Positions 20,050-29,124 are shown, numbered from the stretch's first letter. The stretch is 64,000 nt of DNA from an uncultured Massilia sp. (GCA_946481275.1 CAMLMV010000010.1:103527-167526), one strand, 5' to 3'. Numbers and translations are program-made. The notes: generated by a model not told the origin, from the letters alone.

Positions 20050-21532
20050 AGCTGTTTTCGGGCGGCGTCTTCGGCTTGGCAGGCCGGCGCGGGGCACGCG
20101 TCGCCGGCTTGCGCGACGGTGCCTTGTGCGCCGGGCGGGCCGACTTCTTGCGGGCCTGCTTCGCGGCCTGGCTCTCGTCCTCGCCTTCCACAACCGGTTC
20201 CGCGGGCGCTGCTTCCGCGACGGCAGTCTGCGCATCCAGCGCCGCAGCGCCGTCTTCCTGCGCCACCGCCTCCGCGGTCACGGCCGTGCCGGCGGTCTCC
20301 TCCTTGCGCTTGCGCGGCGTGCGCGTCGTACGGCGGCGTTCCTTCGCCGGCGCGGGCGCTTCCTCGGCAACGGCGACGGGTTCCTCGGCCGCAGCGACAG
20401 GCTCCGGTGCCTCGGCCAGGTCCGGCGTCGGTGCCGGCCAGGTGGCGATCGCGGCCTCCTCGGAAACGGGCACGGCGTCCTGCACCGCTTCCAGCGCAGG
20501 CGCCTGCCCTTCGCGTCCCTTGCGTCCGCGGCCGCCGCGGCGGCGCGATTCGCGGGCCGCTGCCGGCACTTCGGTCGGCTGCTCGCCCTGGGTTTCCGCG
20601 GCCAGTTCGTCGACGGCTTCCAGGGCTGCCGGCTCGGCCGCCACCTGCGGCTGCTCGACCGGCGTCTCCACCGGCGCGGCTTCCACCGGCTGCAGGTCGA
20701 CCTGGGCGTTGGCGCCGCGGAAGACATAGGTGCCGGATTTCTCGTCGCGGCCGAATTCGAACAGGCCGCGCGTCTGCGCTTCTTCCAGCAGGTTGCCGAA
20801 CGTACGGAAGCCGTAATAGGTCTCGGAGAAGTCCGGACGGCGGCGCTTCAGCGTGTCCTTCAGCAGCGACGCCCAGATCTTGCCGGTGTCGCCACGTTCG
20901 GAGACGAGCGCGTCGAAGGTCTCGACGACCATCTCCAGCGCCTGCAACTTGCGCGCTTCCATTTCTTCGCGCTTGCGGTTGTTCTCGTCCGACGGGCGGC
21001 GGCCCTGCTGCGGCTGGGCCTTGCGCTCGTCGCGCTTGGCGGCGGCGCGGCGCTGTTCGCGCACGAGGTCGTCGTAGAAGATGAATTCGTCGCAGTTGGC
21101 GACCAGCAGGTCGGACGTCGACTGCTTGACGCCCACGCCGATCACCCGTTTCGCATTCTCGCGCAGCTTGGAGACGAGCGGCGAGAAGTCCGAGTCGCCC
21201 GAGACGATCACGAACGTGTTCACGTGCGATTTCGTGTAGCACAGGTCGAGCGCGTCCACGACCATGCGGATGTCGGCGGAATTCTTGCCCGACTGGCGCA
21301 CGTGGGGGATTTCGATCAGTTCGAAGTTCGCTTCATGCATCGTTGCCTTGAAGCCCTTGTAGCGATCCCAGTCGCAATAGGATTTCTTGACCACGATGCT
21401 GCCCTTGAGCAGCAGGCGTTCGAGGACGGGCTTGATGTCGAATTTCTCGTAATTCGCATCGCGCACGCCGAGTGCGACGTTTTCGAAGTCGCAGAACACC
21501 GCCATGCTGATATTGTCTGGAGATGAAGCCAT
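20048..21532 (-). CDS. NYN-domain (LabA/DUF88-like) protein with OST-HTH/LOTUS domain and low-complexity tail
   Basis: The protein has 494 residues. Residues 10-160 are a NYN/PIN-like nuclease fold with acidic residues in AVFCDFENVALG, YCDWDRYKGFK, SADIRMVVDALDLCYT and IVSGDSDFSPLVSKL. Residues 205-285 match an OST-HTH/LOTUS module (DALVSERGDTGKIWASLLKD, RPDFSETYYGFRTFGNLLEE), which binds RNA in other proteins. The remaining 200 residues are rich in Ala, Pro and Glu and end in a basic Lys/Arg tail, probably disordered and nucleic-acid binding. It is predicted to act on RNA in the cytoplasm. The same two-domain layout is common in proteobacteria, but its target is unknown. Confidence 0.88.
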   Translation of the reverse strand: MASSPDNISMAVFCDFENVALGVRDANYEKFDIKPVLERLLLKGSIVVKKSYCDWDRYKGFKATMHEANFELIEIPHVRQSGKNSADIRMVVDALDLCYTKSHVNTFVIVSGDSDFSPLVSKLRENAKRVIGVGVKQSTSDLLVANCDEFIFYDDLVREQRRAAAKRDERKAQPQQGRRPSDENNRKREEMEARKLQALEMVVETFDALVSERGDTGKIWASLLKDTLKRRRPDFSETYYGFRTFGNLLEEAQTRGLFEFGRDEKSGTYVFRGANAQVDLQPVEAAPVETPVEQPQVAAEPAALEAVDELAAETQGEQPTEVPAAARESRRRGGRGRKGREGQAPALEAVQDAVPVSEEAAIATWPAPTPDLAEAPEPVAAAEEPVAVAEEAPAPAKERRRTTRTPRKRKEETAGTAVTAEAVAQEDGAAALDAQTAVAEAAPAEPVVEGEDESQAAKQARKKSARPAHKAPSRKPATRAPRRPAKPKTPPENS

Positions 21533-21625
21533 GTGTGTTGTTGTGTGGTTGGTAGACAAGCTGACCACGGATTATACGCAACAACGTTGGCAGCACCGTT
21601 GCGGACGCGTCCGGCGTCCGCGCGG

Positions 21626-22048
21626 TCAGCCCAGCCGCTCCAGCGTGGCCGGGTCGGGACGGCCGTCGAAGAACTGGTCGAGGCAGCTCTGGAAGATCGC
21701 TTCGTGGGGCGCCACGTCGGCAAACAGGGTCATCGAGGAATGGAATTTCAGGTTGTCCGGGTGGCCGAAGATCTCGTCGACGCCCCGGTCGTCGTGGCCC
21801 GCGACAGCCGTCGCGCAGGCGCGCAGGCGCGGGCCCAGCACGGGGTGCGCGAGATAGGCCGCGGCCTCGTCGGCGGACCGGATCGCATAGCGCTGCGCCA
21901 TGGCGCTGTGTCCCAGTCCCTCGATCTGGGGAAAGATGAACCACATCCAGTGGGTGCGCTTGTGGCCGGCGCGCAGCTCGGTCAGCGCCGTGTCGTAGAC
22001 GCCGTTCTGGGCTTCCACGAAGCGTTCGAGGTTGAAGTCGGTTGCCAT
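21626..22048 (-). CDS. DUF1810 family protein
   Basis: This 140-residue cytoplasmic protein matches DUF1810: FNLERFVEAQNGVYDTALTE, GHKRTHWMWFIFPQIEGLG, SMAQRYAIRSADEAAAYLAH and FHSSMTLFADVAP. ATG at 22048 has AGGAGG seven bases upstream, and an alternative ATG at 22069 lacks one. The biochemical role of the family is not established. It is transcribed away from the DUF3820 gene. Confidence 0.88.
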   Translation of the reverse strand: MATDFNLERFVEAQNGVYDTALTELRAGHKRTHWMWFIFPQIEGLGHSAMAQRYAIRSADEAAAYLAHPVLGPRLRACATAVAGHDDRGVDEIFGHPDNLKFHSSMTLFADVAPHEAIFQSCLDQFFDGRPDPATLERLG

Positions 22049-22100
22049 CGAGTGTCCTCCTGACCGCATGCTACGCCATGTTTGTTAAAGTGGCGCCACC

Positions 22101-22310
22101 ATGAAACCCGAACACCTCACGCTCCTCCTCACCCGCGAAATGCCCTACGGCAAGTACAAGGGCCGCACGATCGCCGACCTGCCCGGCCACTACCTGGGCT
22201 GGTTCGCCCGCGAAGGTTTTCCCAAAGGCGAACTGGGCGAGCTGCTCGCCCTCATGTACGAGCTCGACCATAACAATCTGCGCAGCCTGCTCGACCCGCT
22301 CCGGCGATGA
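22101..22310 (+). CDS. DUF3820 family small protein
   Basis: The protein has 69 residues. The motif MPYGKYKGRTIADLPGHYL near residues 14-32 and the ELGELLALMYELDHNNLRSL helix identify DUF3820. Family members are small cytoplasmic proteins, some described as quorum-sensing regulated, with no known activity. The gene is divergent from DUF1810. A small GATCGA/TCGATC hairpin at 22309-22325 overlaps the stop but has no clear T-tract after it. Confidence 0.85.
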   Translation: MKPEHLTLLLTREMPYGKYKGRTIADLPGHYLGWFAREGFPKGELGELLALMYELDHNNLRSLLDPLRR

Positions 22311-22346
22311 TCGATTTTTTCGATCGTAGGCGCTAAAACTACTCGT

Positions 22347-22375
22347 TTTTCATTGCGGTGCGGCTTCCCTATACT
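22347..22375 (+). promoter_or_regulatory. Candidate sigma-70 promoter of the pirin gene
   Basis: TTTTCA (22347-22352) and TATACT (22370-22375) are 17 bases apart. The -10 matches the consensus in five of six positions and the -35 in four. Initiation near 22382 would give a leader of about 30 bases, ending with AAGGAG before the ATG at 22414. Confidence 0.5.
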
Positions 22376-22413
22376 CGTCTCCATCGACACACAAACACAC
22401 CAAGGAGCAGATC

Positions 22414-23115
22414 ATGATGGAAGTCCGCAGGAGCGAAGAACGGGGCGCCGCCCACCACGGCTGGCTGATGTCGAAACACAGCTTTTCGTTCGCCGATTAC
22501 TACGACCCGCGCCACAGCGGCTTCGGCCCGCTGCTGGTGATCAACGAAGACCGCGTCGCCCCGGGCGCCGGCTTCGGCACGCACGGCCATCGCGACATGG
22601 AGATCATCTCGTACGTGCTGGACGGCGCGCTGGAGCACAAGGACAGCATGGGCACCGGCTCCGTGCTGCACTACGGCGACGTGCAGCGCATGAGCGCGGG
22701 CAGCGGCGTGCGCCACAGCGAGTTCAACGGGTCGAAGACGGATCCCGTGCACTTCCTGCAGATCTGGATCGAGCCGGACACGAAAGGCATCCCGCCCAGC
22801 TACGAGGAAAAGCATTTTTCGACCGACAGCAAGAAAGGCAGGCTGCGCCTGATCGCCTCGCGCGACGGCCGCCAGGAGTCCGTGCTGATCCACCAGGATG
22901 CGTCGATCTTCGCCGCCATCCTGGACGAAGGCGACAAGGTCGAACATGCCCTCGACCGCGAGCGCCTGGCCTACGTCCACGTGATCCGCGGCGACGTCAC
23001 GGTCAACGGCGTGCCGCTGAAGGATGGCGATGCGCTCAAGATCGGCGGCGAGGAACGGGTCGTGTTCGACAGGGCGGAAGCGGCCGAAGTCCTGCTGTTC
23101 GACCTGCCCGCCTGA
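22414..23115 (+). CDS. Pirin family protein (bicupin, quercetinase-like)
   Basis: The protein has 233 residues with two cupin domains. The metal site is seen in the N-terminal cupin: GFGTHGHRDMEIISYVLDG near residues 53-71 and GSGVRHSEFNGS near 100. Other family pieces are HGWLMSKHSFSFADYYDPRH and VHFLQIWIEPDTKGIPPSYE. It resembles YhhW of E. coli, which cleaves quercetin in vitro. The physiological role in bacteria is uncertain. A strong AAGGAG site precedes the ATG, and the gene appears to be monocistronic. The methyltransferase downstream converges on it with six bases between the stops. Confidence 0.92.
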   Translation: MMEVRRSEERGAAHHGWLMSKHSFSFADYYDPRHSGFGPLLVINEDRVAPGAGFGTHGHRDMEIISYVLDGALEHKDSMGTGSVLHYGDVQRMSAGSGVRHSEFNGSKTDPVHFLQIWIEPDTKGIPPSYEEKHFSTDSKKGRLRLIASRDGRQESVLIHQDASIFAAILDEGDKVEHALDRERLAYVHVIRGDVTVNGVPLKDGDALKIGGEERVVFDRAEAAEVLLFDLPA

Positions 23116-23121
23116 CGCGCG

Positions 23122-23883
23122 CTACACGCGGCCGATGCGCATGTTGATGGGCCAGGAGACCGGACGCGCCCTGTCCGGATCTCCCCACAGCGCGGCGAGG
23201 TCGTCGGCGAACGCCGCGAGCAGCGCTTCCCTGCCGGCCTCCCTCGCGCTGCGCGTGGCGGACCACGTCGACACGTAGCCGAGGAATTCGGACAGGCGCC
23301 ATTCGAGGCGGATGGCCAGGGATGGCGGCGTGAATTCGTCGAACGGGAAATCGATGGTCGCATAGCCCGTGTCGACGAGCTTGCGCTCGGGCGGCCAGTA
23401 CGGCCCGATCTCATCCCGGTAAAAGGCCTGGAAGCGCCCGTCCAGCGCAGTTTCCAGCTCGGTTTCGAAACTGGGCACGCCGTAGCTGACGAGCGCCACG
23501 ACGGCGCCGGGCGCGGCGATCCGGCGCACTTCCCTGTAAAACGCCGGCAGGTCGAACCAGTGCGCGGCCTGGGCGGCCGTGACCAGGCTCGCGCTCGCGT
23601 CAAGCACCGGCAACTGCTCGGCAGGCGCGCATTCATAATGGATGCGCGCGTCCGGAACGGCATTCGCGATCTGGTCGGCGCTCGGGTCGAGCCCGATCAC
23701 ACGCTCGAAGCGAGGCGCGAGAAGCTGCGTCAGCTGCCCGTTACCGCAGCCCACGTCGACCGCGAGCCGGTTGTCCGGCGCCACGGACGCCAGGTACGCG
23801 GCGAGTTCCCGCGGATATTCGGGCCGGAATCGGGCGTAGGCCCGTCCTCCCTGGTCGAACCAGTTGCGTGTATCGCCCGGCAT
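23122..23883 (-). CDS. Class I SAM-dependent methyltransferase
   Basis: The protein has 253 residues. The SAM-binding motif I is VDVGCGNGQLTQLLAPRFE near residues 41-59, followed by VIGLDPSADQIANA (motif II acidic residue) and RRIAAPGAVVALVSYG. It begins DTRNWFDQGGRAYARFRPEYP, as in the Trm112-independent family of small-molecule or trans-aconitate-like methyltransferases. The substrate is not known. ATG at 23883 is favoured because AGGAGGAG lies three bases upstream. An upstream in-frame ATG would add nine residues. Confidence 0.88.
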   Translation of the reverse strand: MPGDTRNWFDQGGRAYARFRPEYPRELAAYLASVAPDNRLAVDVGCGNGQLTQLLAPRFERVIGLDPSADQIANAVPDARIHYECAPAEQLPVLDASASLVTAAQAAHWFDLPAFYREVRRIAAPGAVVALVSYGVPSFETELETALDGRFQAFYRDEIGPYWPPERKLVDTGYATIDFPFDEFTPPSLAIRLEWRLSEFLGYVSTWSATRSAREAGREALLAAFADDLAALWGDPDRARPVSWPINMRIGRV

Positions 23884-23949
23884 TTCTCCTCCTGACTTCT
23901 TGTCGGCCATTCCGACCGTTGGTGGCCGCACACCCCACCACAATCGCGC

Positions 23950-23977
23950 GTCGAATGTTAAACACGCCCAGTATAAT
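23950..23977 (+). promoter_or_regulatory. Candidate promoter of the receiver-HEAT-glycosyltransferase operon
   Basis: A perfect TATAAT lies at 23972-23977 in the gap before the receiver gene at 24010. The -35 region (about 23950-23955, GTCGAA) is weak, so activation by another factor is possible. The predicted transcript would start near 23984 with a short leader. Confidence 0.45.
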
Positions 23978-24009
23978 GCAGCCCGACGGCAACTTCCGAC
24001 CGCACCACC

Positions 24010-24393
24010 ATGAGCGCACAACCCAGCGTCCTCGTCGTCGAGGATGATGTCCACATCGCCCACGTCCTCGGCTTCATGCTCGAGCGCCAGGGTTATCGCG
24101 TGATCCACGTGGCCGACGGCCGCGCCGCCGTCCAGCACGTCGTGTCGCAGCCCGCGCCCGACCTCGTGCTGCTGGACGTGATGCTGCCCTACGTGGACGG
24201 ATTCGAGATCGTGGGCCAGATTCGTGCGCAGGCCGGCTGGGAAGCCGTCCCCGTCCTCATGCTGACCGCCAAGAACACGGAGCGCGACACCGTGCGCGCC
24301 CTCGATGCCGGCGCCAACGACTTCATCATCAAGCCGTTCCAGCCGCAGGAATTGCTGGCGCGCCTGCGCCGCTACCTGAAGACCCCCGCATGA
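24010..24393 (+). CDS. Stand-alone response regulator receiver domain protein
   Basis: The protein has 127 residues and only a CheY-like receiver domain. The acidic pocket is in VLVVEDDVHIAH, the phosphorylatable Asp in LVLLDVMLPYVDGFE near residue 57, Thr in MLTAKNT near 85, and Lys in FIIKPFQPQELLARL near 107. There is no output domain, so it must act through a partner. It is the first gene of a tight operon. Its stop overlaps the start of the HEAT-repeat gene by four bases, so that protein is the likely partner. No cognate kinase gene is adjacent; the nearest sensor kinase is at 31266-33551. Confidence 0.93.
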   Translation: MSAQPSVLVVEDDVHIAHVLGFMLERQGYRVIHVADGRAAVQHVVSQPAPDLVLLDVMLPYVDGFEIVGQIRAQAGWEAVPVLMLTAKNTERDTVRALDAGANDFIIKPFQPQELLARLRRYLKTPA

Positions 24394-25484
24394 TCCTGCC
24401 GACGGGCGGCGTCATCCCCGCCCACGCGCTGGCGGCGGCGTTCACGGAGCCCACCGATCCGATCCTGGCGGCGGCGTACTGGACGGGCATCGGCGCCCTC
24501 CTCCTGACCCTGCTCCTCGGCGCGCAGATCATCCGCCTGCGCATGGCCCTGCGCCGGCGCGAACGCCGCGCGGCGCGCGCGCTGGCGCGCTGGCGTCCCG
24601 TCCTGAATGCCGCCATCGTCGGCGAGACGCCCGCGACGCTGCCGCCGCTCGGCAAAGCGGACCGTCCGCACTTCATCAAGCTGTGGGTCCACCTGCAGGC
24701 ATCGCTGCGCGGGGAAGCGGGCGCCGCCCTGAACGACGTCGCGCGCCGCCTCGGCGTGGAGCACGACGCCCGCGCCATGCTCGCCCGCGGCCCGCGCACC
24801 GAACGCCTGCTCGCGACGCTCCTCCTGGGCCACCTGGGCGACCGCGCGTCGTGGGACACGCTCCGCACGCTGGCCGAAAGTCCCGACGTCACGCTGTCGC
24901 TCTCCGCCTTGTGGGCGCTCGTGCGCATCGACCCGCACGCGGCCGCGGCGTACCTCACGCCGCTGTTCGTCGCACGCGACGACTGGGCGATGTCGCACGT
25001 GGCCGGCATCCTGAAAGAGGCGAGCGCGCCCGTCGCCGGCGTGCTGGCGGATCTGCTGCCGGCGCTGCCGCAGGAGCGTTTGCCGCGCGCGCTGCGCATC
25101 GCGGAAGCGCTGCGCATCGACCTGCCGGCGGACGTGCTGTCCGCGGCCCTCGCCGGCGACGACCCCGAACGCGTGACGGCCGCGCTGCGCATCGTCGCCA
25201 CGCCCGGCCTGCGCGACCAGGTGCGCGGCCTGCTCGCGCATGCGGACTGGCAGGTCCGCGTGCTCGCCGCCAGGGCGCTGGGCCGCATCGGCGACGCGTC
25301 CGACGTCGGCCGCCTCGTCGCCCTGCTGGCCGACCGCGAATGGTGGGTGCGCTACCGCGCCGCGCAGGCCATCGTCGACCTGCCCTGGCTCGGCCGCGCC
25401 GAACTCGATGCGCTGCATGCGGCGCTCTCCGACCGCTTCGCCGCCGACATCCTGGGCCAGGTGATCGCCGAAAGGGCCGCATGA
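24390..25484 (+). CDS. Membrane-anchored HEAT-repeat protein
   Basis: The protein has 364 residues. One hydrophobic helix at about 25-48 (AYWTGIGALLLTLLLGAQII) is followed by a basic stretch (RLRMALRRRERRAARALARW). From about residue 100 to the end there are tandem two-helix HEAT-type repeats, the clearest being LLAHADWQVRVLAARALGRIGDASDVGRLV split across 288-318, then DREWWVRYRAAQAIVDLPWL. These form a curved scaffold for protein binding on the cytoplasmic side. It overlaps both neighbours by four bases, so the receiver protein and the glycosyltransferase are its probable partners. No catalytic motif was seen. Confidence 0.82.
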   Translation: MILPTGGVIPAHALAAAFTEPTDPILAAAYWTGIGALLLTLLLGAQIIRLRMALRRRERRAARALARWRPVLNAAIVGETPATLPPLGKADRPHFIKLWVHLQASLRGEAGAALNDVARRLGVEHDARAMLARGPRTERLLATLLLGHLGDRASWDTLRTLAESPDVTLSLSALWALVRIDPHAAAAYLTPLFVARDDWAMSHVAGILKEASAPVAGVLADLLPALPQERLPRALRIAEALRIDLPADVLSAALAGDDPERVTAALRIVATPGLRDQVRGLLAHADWQVRVLAARALGRIGDASDVGRLVALLADREWWVRYRAAQAIVDLPWLGRAELDALHAALSDRFAADILGQVIAERAA

Positions 25485-26905
25485 TGCCGCACCACCTGTT
25501 CATCCAGTTCGTCACCTGGTTCGTCCTGTGCTACTTCATCCTGCTCAACGGCGGCTACCTCGTGCTGAACATGCTGTCGCTGCGCACCCTGCACCGCAAG
25601 GGCCAGGAAGAGATGCTGGACGACCTGCCGCGCGCCTATTCCGGCCTGGAGCCGCCCGTCAGCATCCTCGTGCCCGCGTATAACGAGGAAGCGACGATCG
25701 CGGCGTCGGTCCGTTCGATGCTGCAGCTGACGTATTCCGAGTACGAAGTGCTGGTCGTGAACGACGGGTCGAAGGACAATACGCTGGAAGTCCTGAAGCG
25801 CGAATTCGGCCTGCTGCCGTTCCCCGAGGCCTACCGCCGCCAGATCAGGACGAAGAACATCCGCCAGATCTACCGCTCCACGCGCTTCCCGAACCTGCGC
25901 GTGATCGACAAGGAGAACGGCGGCAAGGCCGACTCGCTGAACGCGGGCATCAACGCGTCGCGCTATCCGCTCGTGTGCGGCGTCGATGCCGACTCGATCC
26001 TGCAGCGCGACAGCCTGGAAAAGGTCACGGAGCCGTTCCTGCGCGACCCGACCGTCGTCGCGACGGGCGGCACGATCCGCGTCGCCAACGGGTGCGAGGT
26101 GACGGACGGCTTCCTCACCAGGGTCGGCCTGCCGAAGAACATGTGGGCGCTGTTCCAGGTCGTGGAATACCTGCGCGCGTTCCTGTTCGGCCGCCTCGGC
26201 TGGTCGTCCGTGAACGGCATGCTGATCATCTCCGGCGCGTTCGGCGTGTTCCGCAAGGACACCGTGATCATGGCGGGCGGCTACCGTCCCGACACGATCG
26301 GCGAGGACATGGAACTGATCGTCCGCATGCACCGCCTGCTGCGCGCGAAGCGCCAGCCGTACAAGGTCGAATTCGTGCCCGATCCCGTGTGCTGGACCGA
26401 AGCGCCGGAAGACTACAGGACCCTCAGGAACCAGCGCATCCGCTGGCAGCGCGGCCTGGCGGAGAGCCTGAACGCCAACTGGGGCCTGATGTTTTCGCGC
26501 AACGGCGGCGTGCCGGGCTGGCTCGCCTTCCCGTTCATGCTGCTGTTCGAGTGGCTCGGCCCCCTCGTCGAAGTGGGCGGCTACATCTTCATGACCTGGT
26601 CGTTCCTCACGGGCGAGATCTCGTGGCAGGCGTTCACCACGTTCATGTTCGTCGCCATCGGCCTCGGGATCCTGCTGTCGGCCTCCGGGCTGCTGCTGGA
26701 AGAGATGTCGTTCCACATCTACCCGCGCGGCAAGCAGCTGCTGGCGCTGGCCGCCGTCGTGCTGCTGGAGAACCTCGGCTACCGGCAGCTCAATACGATG
26801 TGGCGCCTGATCGGCCTGTGGCGCTGGGTCACGCAGAAGGAATCGACCTGGGGCACGATGAAACGCAAGGGCGACTGGCAGGCCGGTACGCCGAAAGGCC
26901 CCTGA
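25481..26905 (+). CDS. Membrane glycosyltransferase family 2 (processive, polysaccharide synthase-like)
   Basis: The protein has 474 residues. It has an N-terminal helix (about 8-30), a cytoplasmic GT2 domain and three or four C-terminal helices (about 340-440). All hallmarks of processive synthases are present: VLVVNDGSKDNTLE near 89, VCGVDADSILQRDS near 168, GEDMELIVRM near 272 (TED-like), and NQRIRWQRGLAE near 316 (QxxRW). It resembles PgaC and hyaluronan or chitin-type synthases, so it probably makes and exports a polysaccharide. No PilZ domain is attached. The start ATG overlaps the stop of the HEAT gene. Two ATGs lie in tandem, and the first is used here. Confidence 0.9.
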   Translation: MMPHHLFIQFVTWFVLCYFILLNGGYLVLNMLSLRTLHRKGQEEMLDDLPRAYSGLEPPVSILVPAYNEEATIAASVRSMLQLTYSEYEVLVVNDGSKDNTLEVLKREFGLLPFPEAYRRQIRTKNIRQIYRSTRFPNLRVIDKENGGKADSLNAGINASRYPLVCGVDADSILQRDSLEKVTEPFLRDPTVVATGGTIRVANGCEVTDGFLTRVGLPKNMWALFQVVEYLRAFLFGRLGWSSVNGMLIISGAFGVFRKDTVIMAGGYRPDTIGEDMELIVRMHRLLRAKRQPYKVEFVPDPVCWTEAPEDYRTLRNQRIRWQRGLAESLNANWGLMFSRNGGVPGWLAFPFMLLFEWLGPLVEVGGYIFMTWSFLTGEISWQAFTTFMFVAIGLGILLSASGLLLEEMSFHIYPRGKQLLALAAVVLLENLGYRQLNTMWRLIGLWRWVTQKESTWGTMKRKGDWQAGTPKGP

Positions 26906-28551
26906 TGATCCGCCGCCTGCTCTTCCCCCTGCTCGCCATGACCCTGCCCGCCCATGCCGCCACGCTGCACCAGTGCGCCGCCGACGGGAAGCCCCGCTAC
27001 GTCGTCGACGACCAGCCCCGCAAGCCGGGCTGCACGAGCGTGGCGCTGCCGCCCGGCGCGCAGGTCGAGACGGTGTACCCGCTCGCGCCGGGCGAAACGC
27101 CGGAGAACACCATCCTCCTGCACGGCAACGTGGCCGACGGCCGCTTCGCCATCGGCGAGCACGAGCTGCCGTCGTCGCAGCCGGGTCCCGCACGTCCCGG
27201 CCCGATGCCCCTCCGCGCGAACCTGCTCACGCGGATGCGCGCGCGCACGTTCGGCATCGAGGAGCGCGTGCAGGCGACGCTGGCGGACGGCCGCCTGCAG
27301 GTGACGTGCCGCCCCGGCCAGCGCGCCGCGGGCGTGATCCTCACGGGGCCGTGGTTCATGACGCGCGCGAACGCGGTGCTTGCCGCGAGCTACACGGCGC
27401 AGGGCGGACCGTTCGCGTGGCAGGTGGCCGACGAGGCCCGCAGCGCCCGCGGCGACGCGTTCGACATGGGCAGCACCGCCCCGGACGCGAAGGCCGCGCG
27501 CCTGGCGCTGCCGCCGCGCCTCGACCGCGCCGGCTGGCGCCAGTTCGTGCTGCTGTGCCCTGCGACGCAGGCCGGCATCGACGTGGCCTCGCTCGCACTG
27601 GAACCGGCCGCAGCGCCCGCACCGGCGCCCCGTTCGACGTGGGTCTGGCGCCCCGGCGACTGGATCGACGGCGGCCGCACCCTGCTCGACTGGGCCGCGG
27701 CCCAGGGCATCCGCGAGCTGTTCGTCACGGTGCCCCTGAAGGACGGCACCGCCGTGCGCGCACCCGACCTGCTGGCCGCGTTCGTGCGCCAGGCGGGCGA
27801 CAAAGGCATCGGCATCTACAGCGTCGACGGCGACCCGCACATGGTGCTGGCCGACGACGTCCCGGCCGTCGTGAAGCGCGTACAGGCCTATGCCGCCTAC
27901 AACGCGGCGCAGCCGCCGGCATCCCGCCTGCGCGGCGCGCAGTTCGACGTGGAACCTTATCTGTTGCCGGACAACGTGCTGCCGGCCGCGCGGCGCGACG
28001 CCGCCTACGTCGACATGGCGCGAAGCGTGAAAGCGGCGGCGGGCGACGCGCTGCGCGTGGAATTCGTCGTCCCGTTCTGGTGGGGCAAGAACCAGGCGCT
28101 GCTGGACGCGCTGGCACCCCACGCGGACGCCCTCGCCGTGATGGATTACCGCACCGACCGCGGCCAGATCGTCGATTTCGCCGTCCCGTTCCTCGACTGG
28201 GCCAGTGCGCACGGCCGCCGGGTGCGCATCGCGCTCGAAGCGGGCCCTATCGATCCCGAAGTCCAGCGCCGCTACGTGCGCGCCGCGGACGGCCCCGGCG
28301 ACCTGCTGGCGGTGGACGTCGGCGGCCGCCAGGTGCTGGCCCTGCTGCGCCAGCCGCTCGCCGCACAGGACGCAAAATTGTACCGCCTGCAGTCGACGCG
28401 CGACATCGACGGCAGCGCCACCACCTTCCACAAGGACAAGGCCGCCCTGCTGCGCCTGCTGCCCGGTCTGGAAGCGGAGTTCGGCGTGTGGGATGGCTTC
28501 GGCGGTATCGCCGTCCACGAGTTGCGTGAATCGAGTAAACCTTCTAAGTAG
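26905..28551 (+). CDS. Secreted protein with glycosidase-like barrel, unknown activity
   Basis: The protein has 548 residues with a signal peptide at about 1-18 (LLFPLLAMTLPAHA). Residues 22-45 resemble a DUF4124-like segment (HQCAADGKPRYVVDDQPRKP). The C-terminal half (about 250-548) reads like a TIM-barrel hydrolase: LLDWAAAQGIRELFVTVPLK, GIYSVDGDPHMVL, LRGAQFDVEPYLLPD with candidate Asp/Glu catalytic residues, VEFVVPFWWGK and ADALAVMDYRTDRGQI. It overlaps the synthase gene by one base, so periplasmic trimming or export of the polymer is plausible. I do not recognise a CAZy family with confidence. Confidence 0.75.
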   Translation: MIRRLLFPLLAMTLPAHAATLHQCAADGKPRYVVDDQPRKPGCTSVALPPGAQVETVYPLAPGETPENTILLHGNVADGRFAIGEHELPSSQPGPARPGPMPLRANLLTRMRARTFGIEERVQATLADGRLQVTCRPGQRAAGVILTGPWFMTRANAVLAASYTAQGGPFAWQVADEARSARGDAFDMGSTAPDAKAARLALPPRLDRAGWRQFVLLCPATQAGIDVASLALEPAAAPAPAPRSTWVWRPGDWIDGGRTLLDWAAAQGIRELFVTVPLKDGTAVRAPDLLAAFVRQAGDKGIGIYSVDGDPHMVLADDVPAVVKRVQAYAAYNAAQPPASRLRGAQFDVEPYLLPDNVLPAARRDAAYVDMARSVKAAAGDALRVEFVVPFWWGKNQALLDALAPHADALAVMDYRTDRGQIVDFAVPFLDWASAHGRRVRIALEAGPIDPEVQRRYVRAADGPGDLLAVDVGGRQVLALLRQPLAAQDAKLYRLQSTRDIDGSATTFHKDKAALLRLLPGLEAEFGVWDGFGGIAVHELRESSKPSK

Positions 28552-28621
28552 CGTACCGACAACCACAACTTAGTTCTCATCAGCAACAATCGACGGATCT
28601 GGCTTTACACCCGTTCTTGTT

Positions 28622-28984
28622 GTGGATTCGAATCGCGCTTTTCGGACGGACGCCTACGGCGACGACCGGCGCTCCCCGCGCCGCCTGTGCCGCCTGCGCG
28701 CCGTCATCGATGTGACCGGTGGTCCGTCGCTCGCCGCCGTCACGGTCGATATCGGCCGCGACGGCATGGCCGTCCTCCTGCCCAGCCCCCTGCCCGACGG
28801 CGCCACGTGCCGCGTCGCCTTCTCCGTCTTCAGTGGCGGCAGTGTGCGGCGGCTCGACCTGAATGCCCGCGTATCGAACAGCGTCTTCGTGCGCGACGCC
28901 GTCCGCGTAGGGCTCATGTTCACGGGCATGATGCCGGCCACGGGCAATCTGCTGGCGGAGTTCGTCAACTTCGGCAAGCGTTGA
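28622..28984 (+). CDS. PilZ domain protein (cyclic-di-GMP binding)
   Basis: The protein has 120 residues, essentially one PilZ domain. The N-terminal arginine motif is in DDRRSPRRLCRLRA (residues 14-27), and the second motif is VDIGRDGMAVLLP near 41-53 (D-x-G-x-x-G, a usual variant of D/N-x-S-x-x-G). Both parts needed for cyclic-di-GMP binding are present. The start is GTG at 28622 with a poor ribosome site; no better start was found in the same frame. It follows the polysaccharide genes by 70 bases on the same strand. It could be their cyclic-di-GMP receptor, since the synthase itself lacks PilZ. Confidence 0.82.
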   Translation: MDSNRAFRTDAYGDDRRSPRRLCRLRAVIDVTGGPSLAAVTVDIGRDGMAVLLPSPLPDGATCRVAFSVFSGGSVRRLDLNARVSNSVFVRDAVRVGLMFTGMMPATGNLLAEFVNFGKR

Positions 28985-29124
28985 CTGCCCGGTGGGGCCG
29001 TACGCCTGCGTGACTTCCGCTACCACGCGCTGCCGTCGGGTTGACGCGACAAAAGCGGCCTGAGCGCGCGCCACGGGTGTGCGGGAACTGCTAGCATGCG
29101 CGGAAAACGTAACCAAAAGTCCAC

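Noticed and set aside
22309..22325. GATCGA/TCGATC hairpin after the DUF3820 gene as terminator
   Set aside because: The stem is only six A/T-rich base pairs and no T-tract follows the hairpin; the T-run is in the loop.
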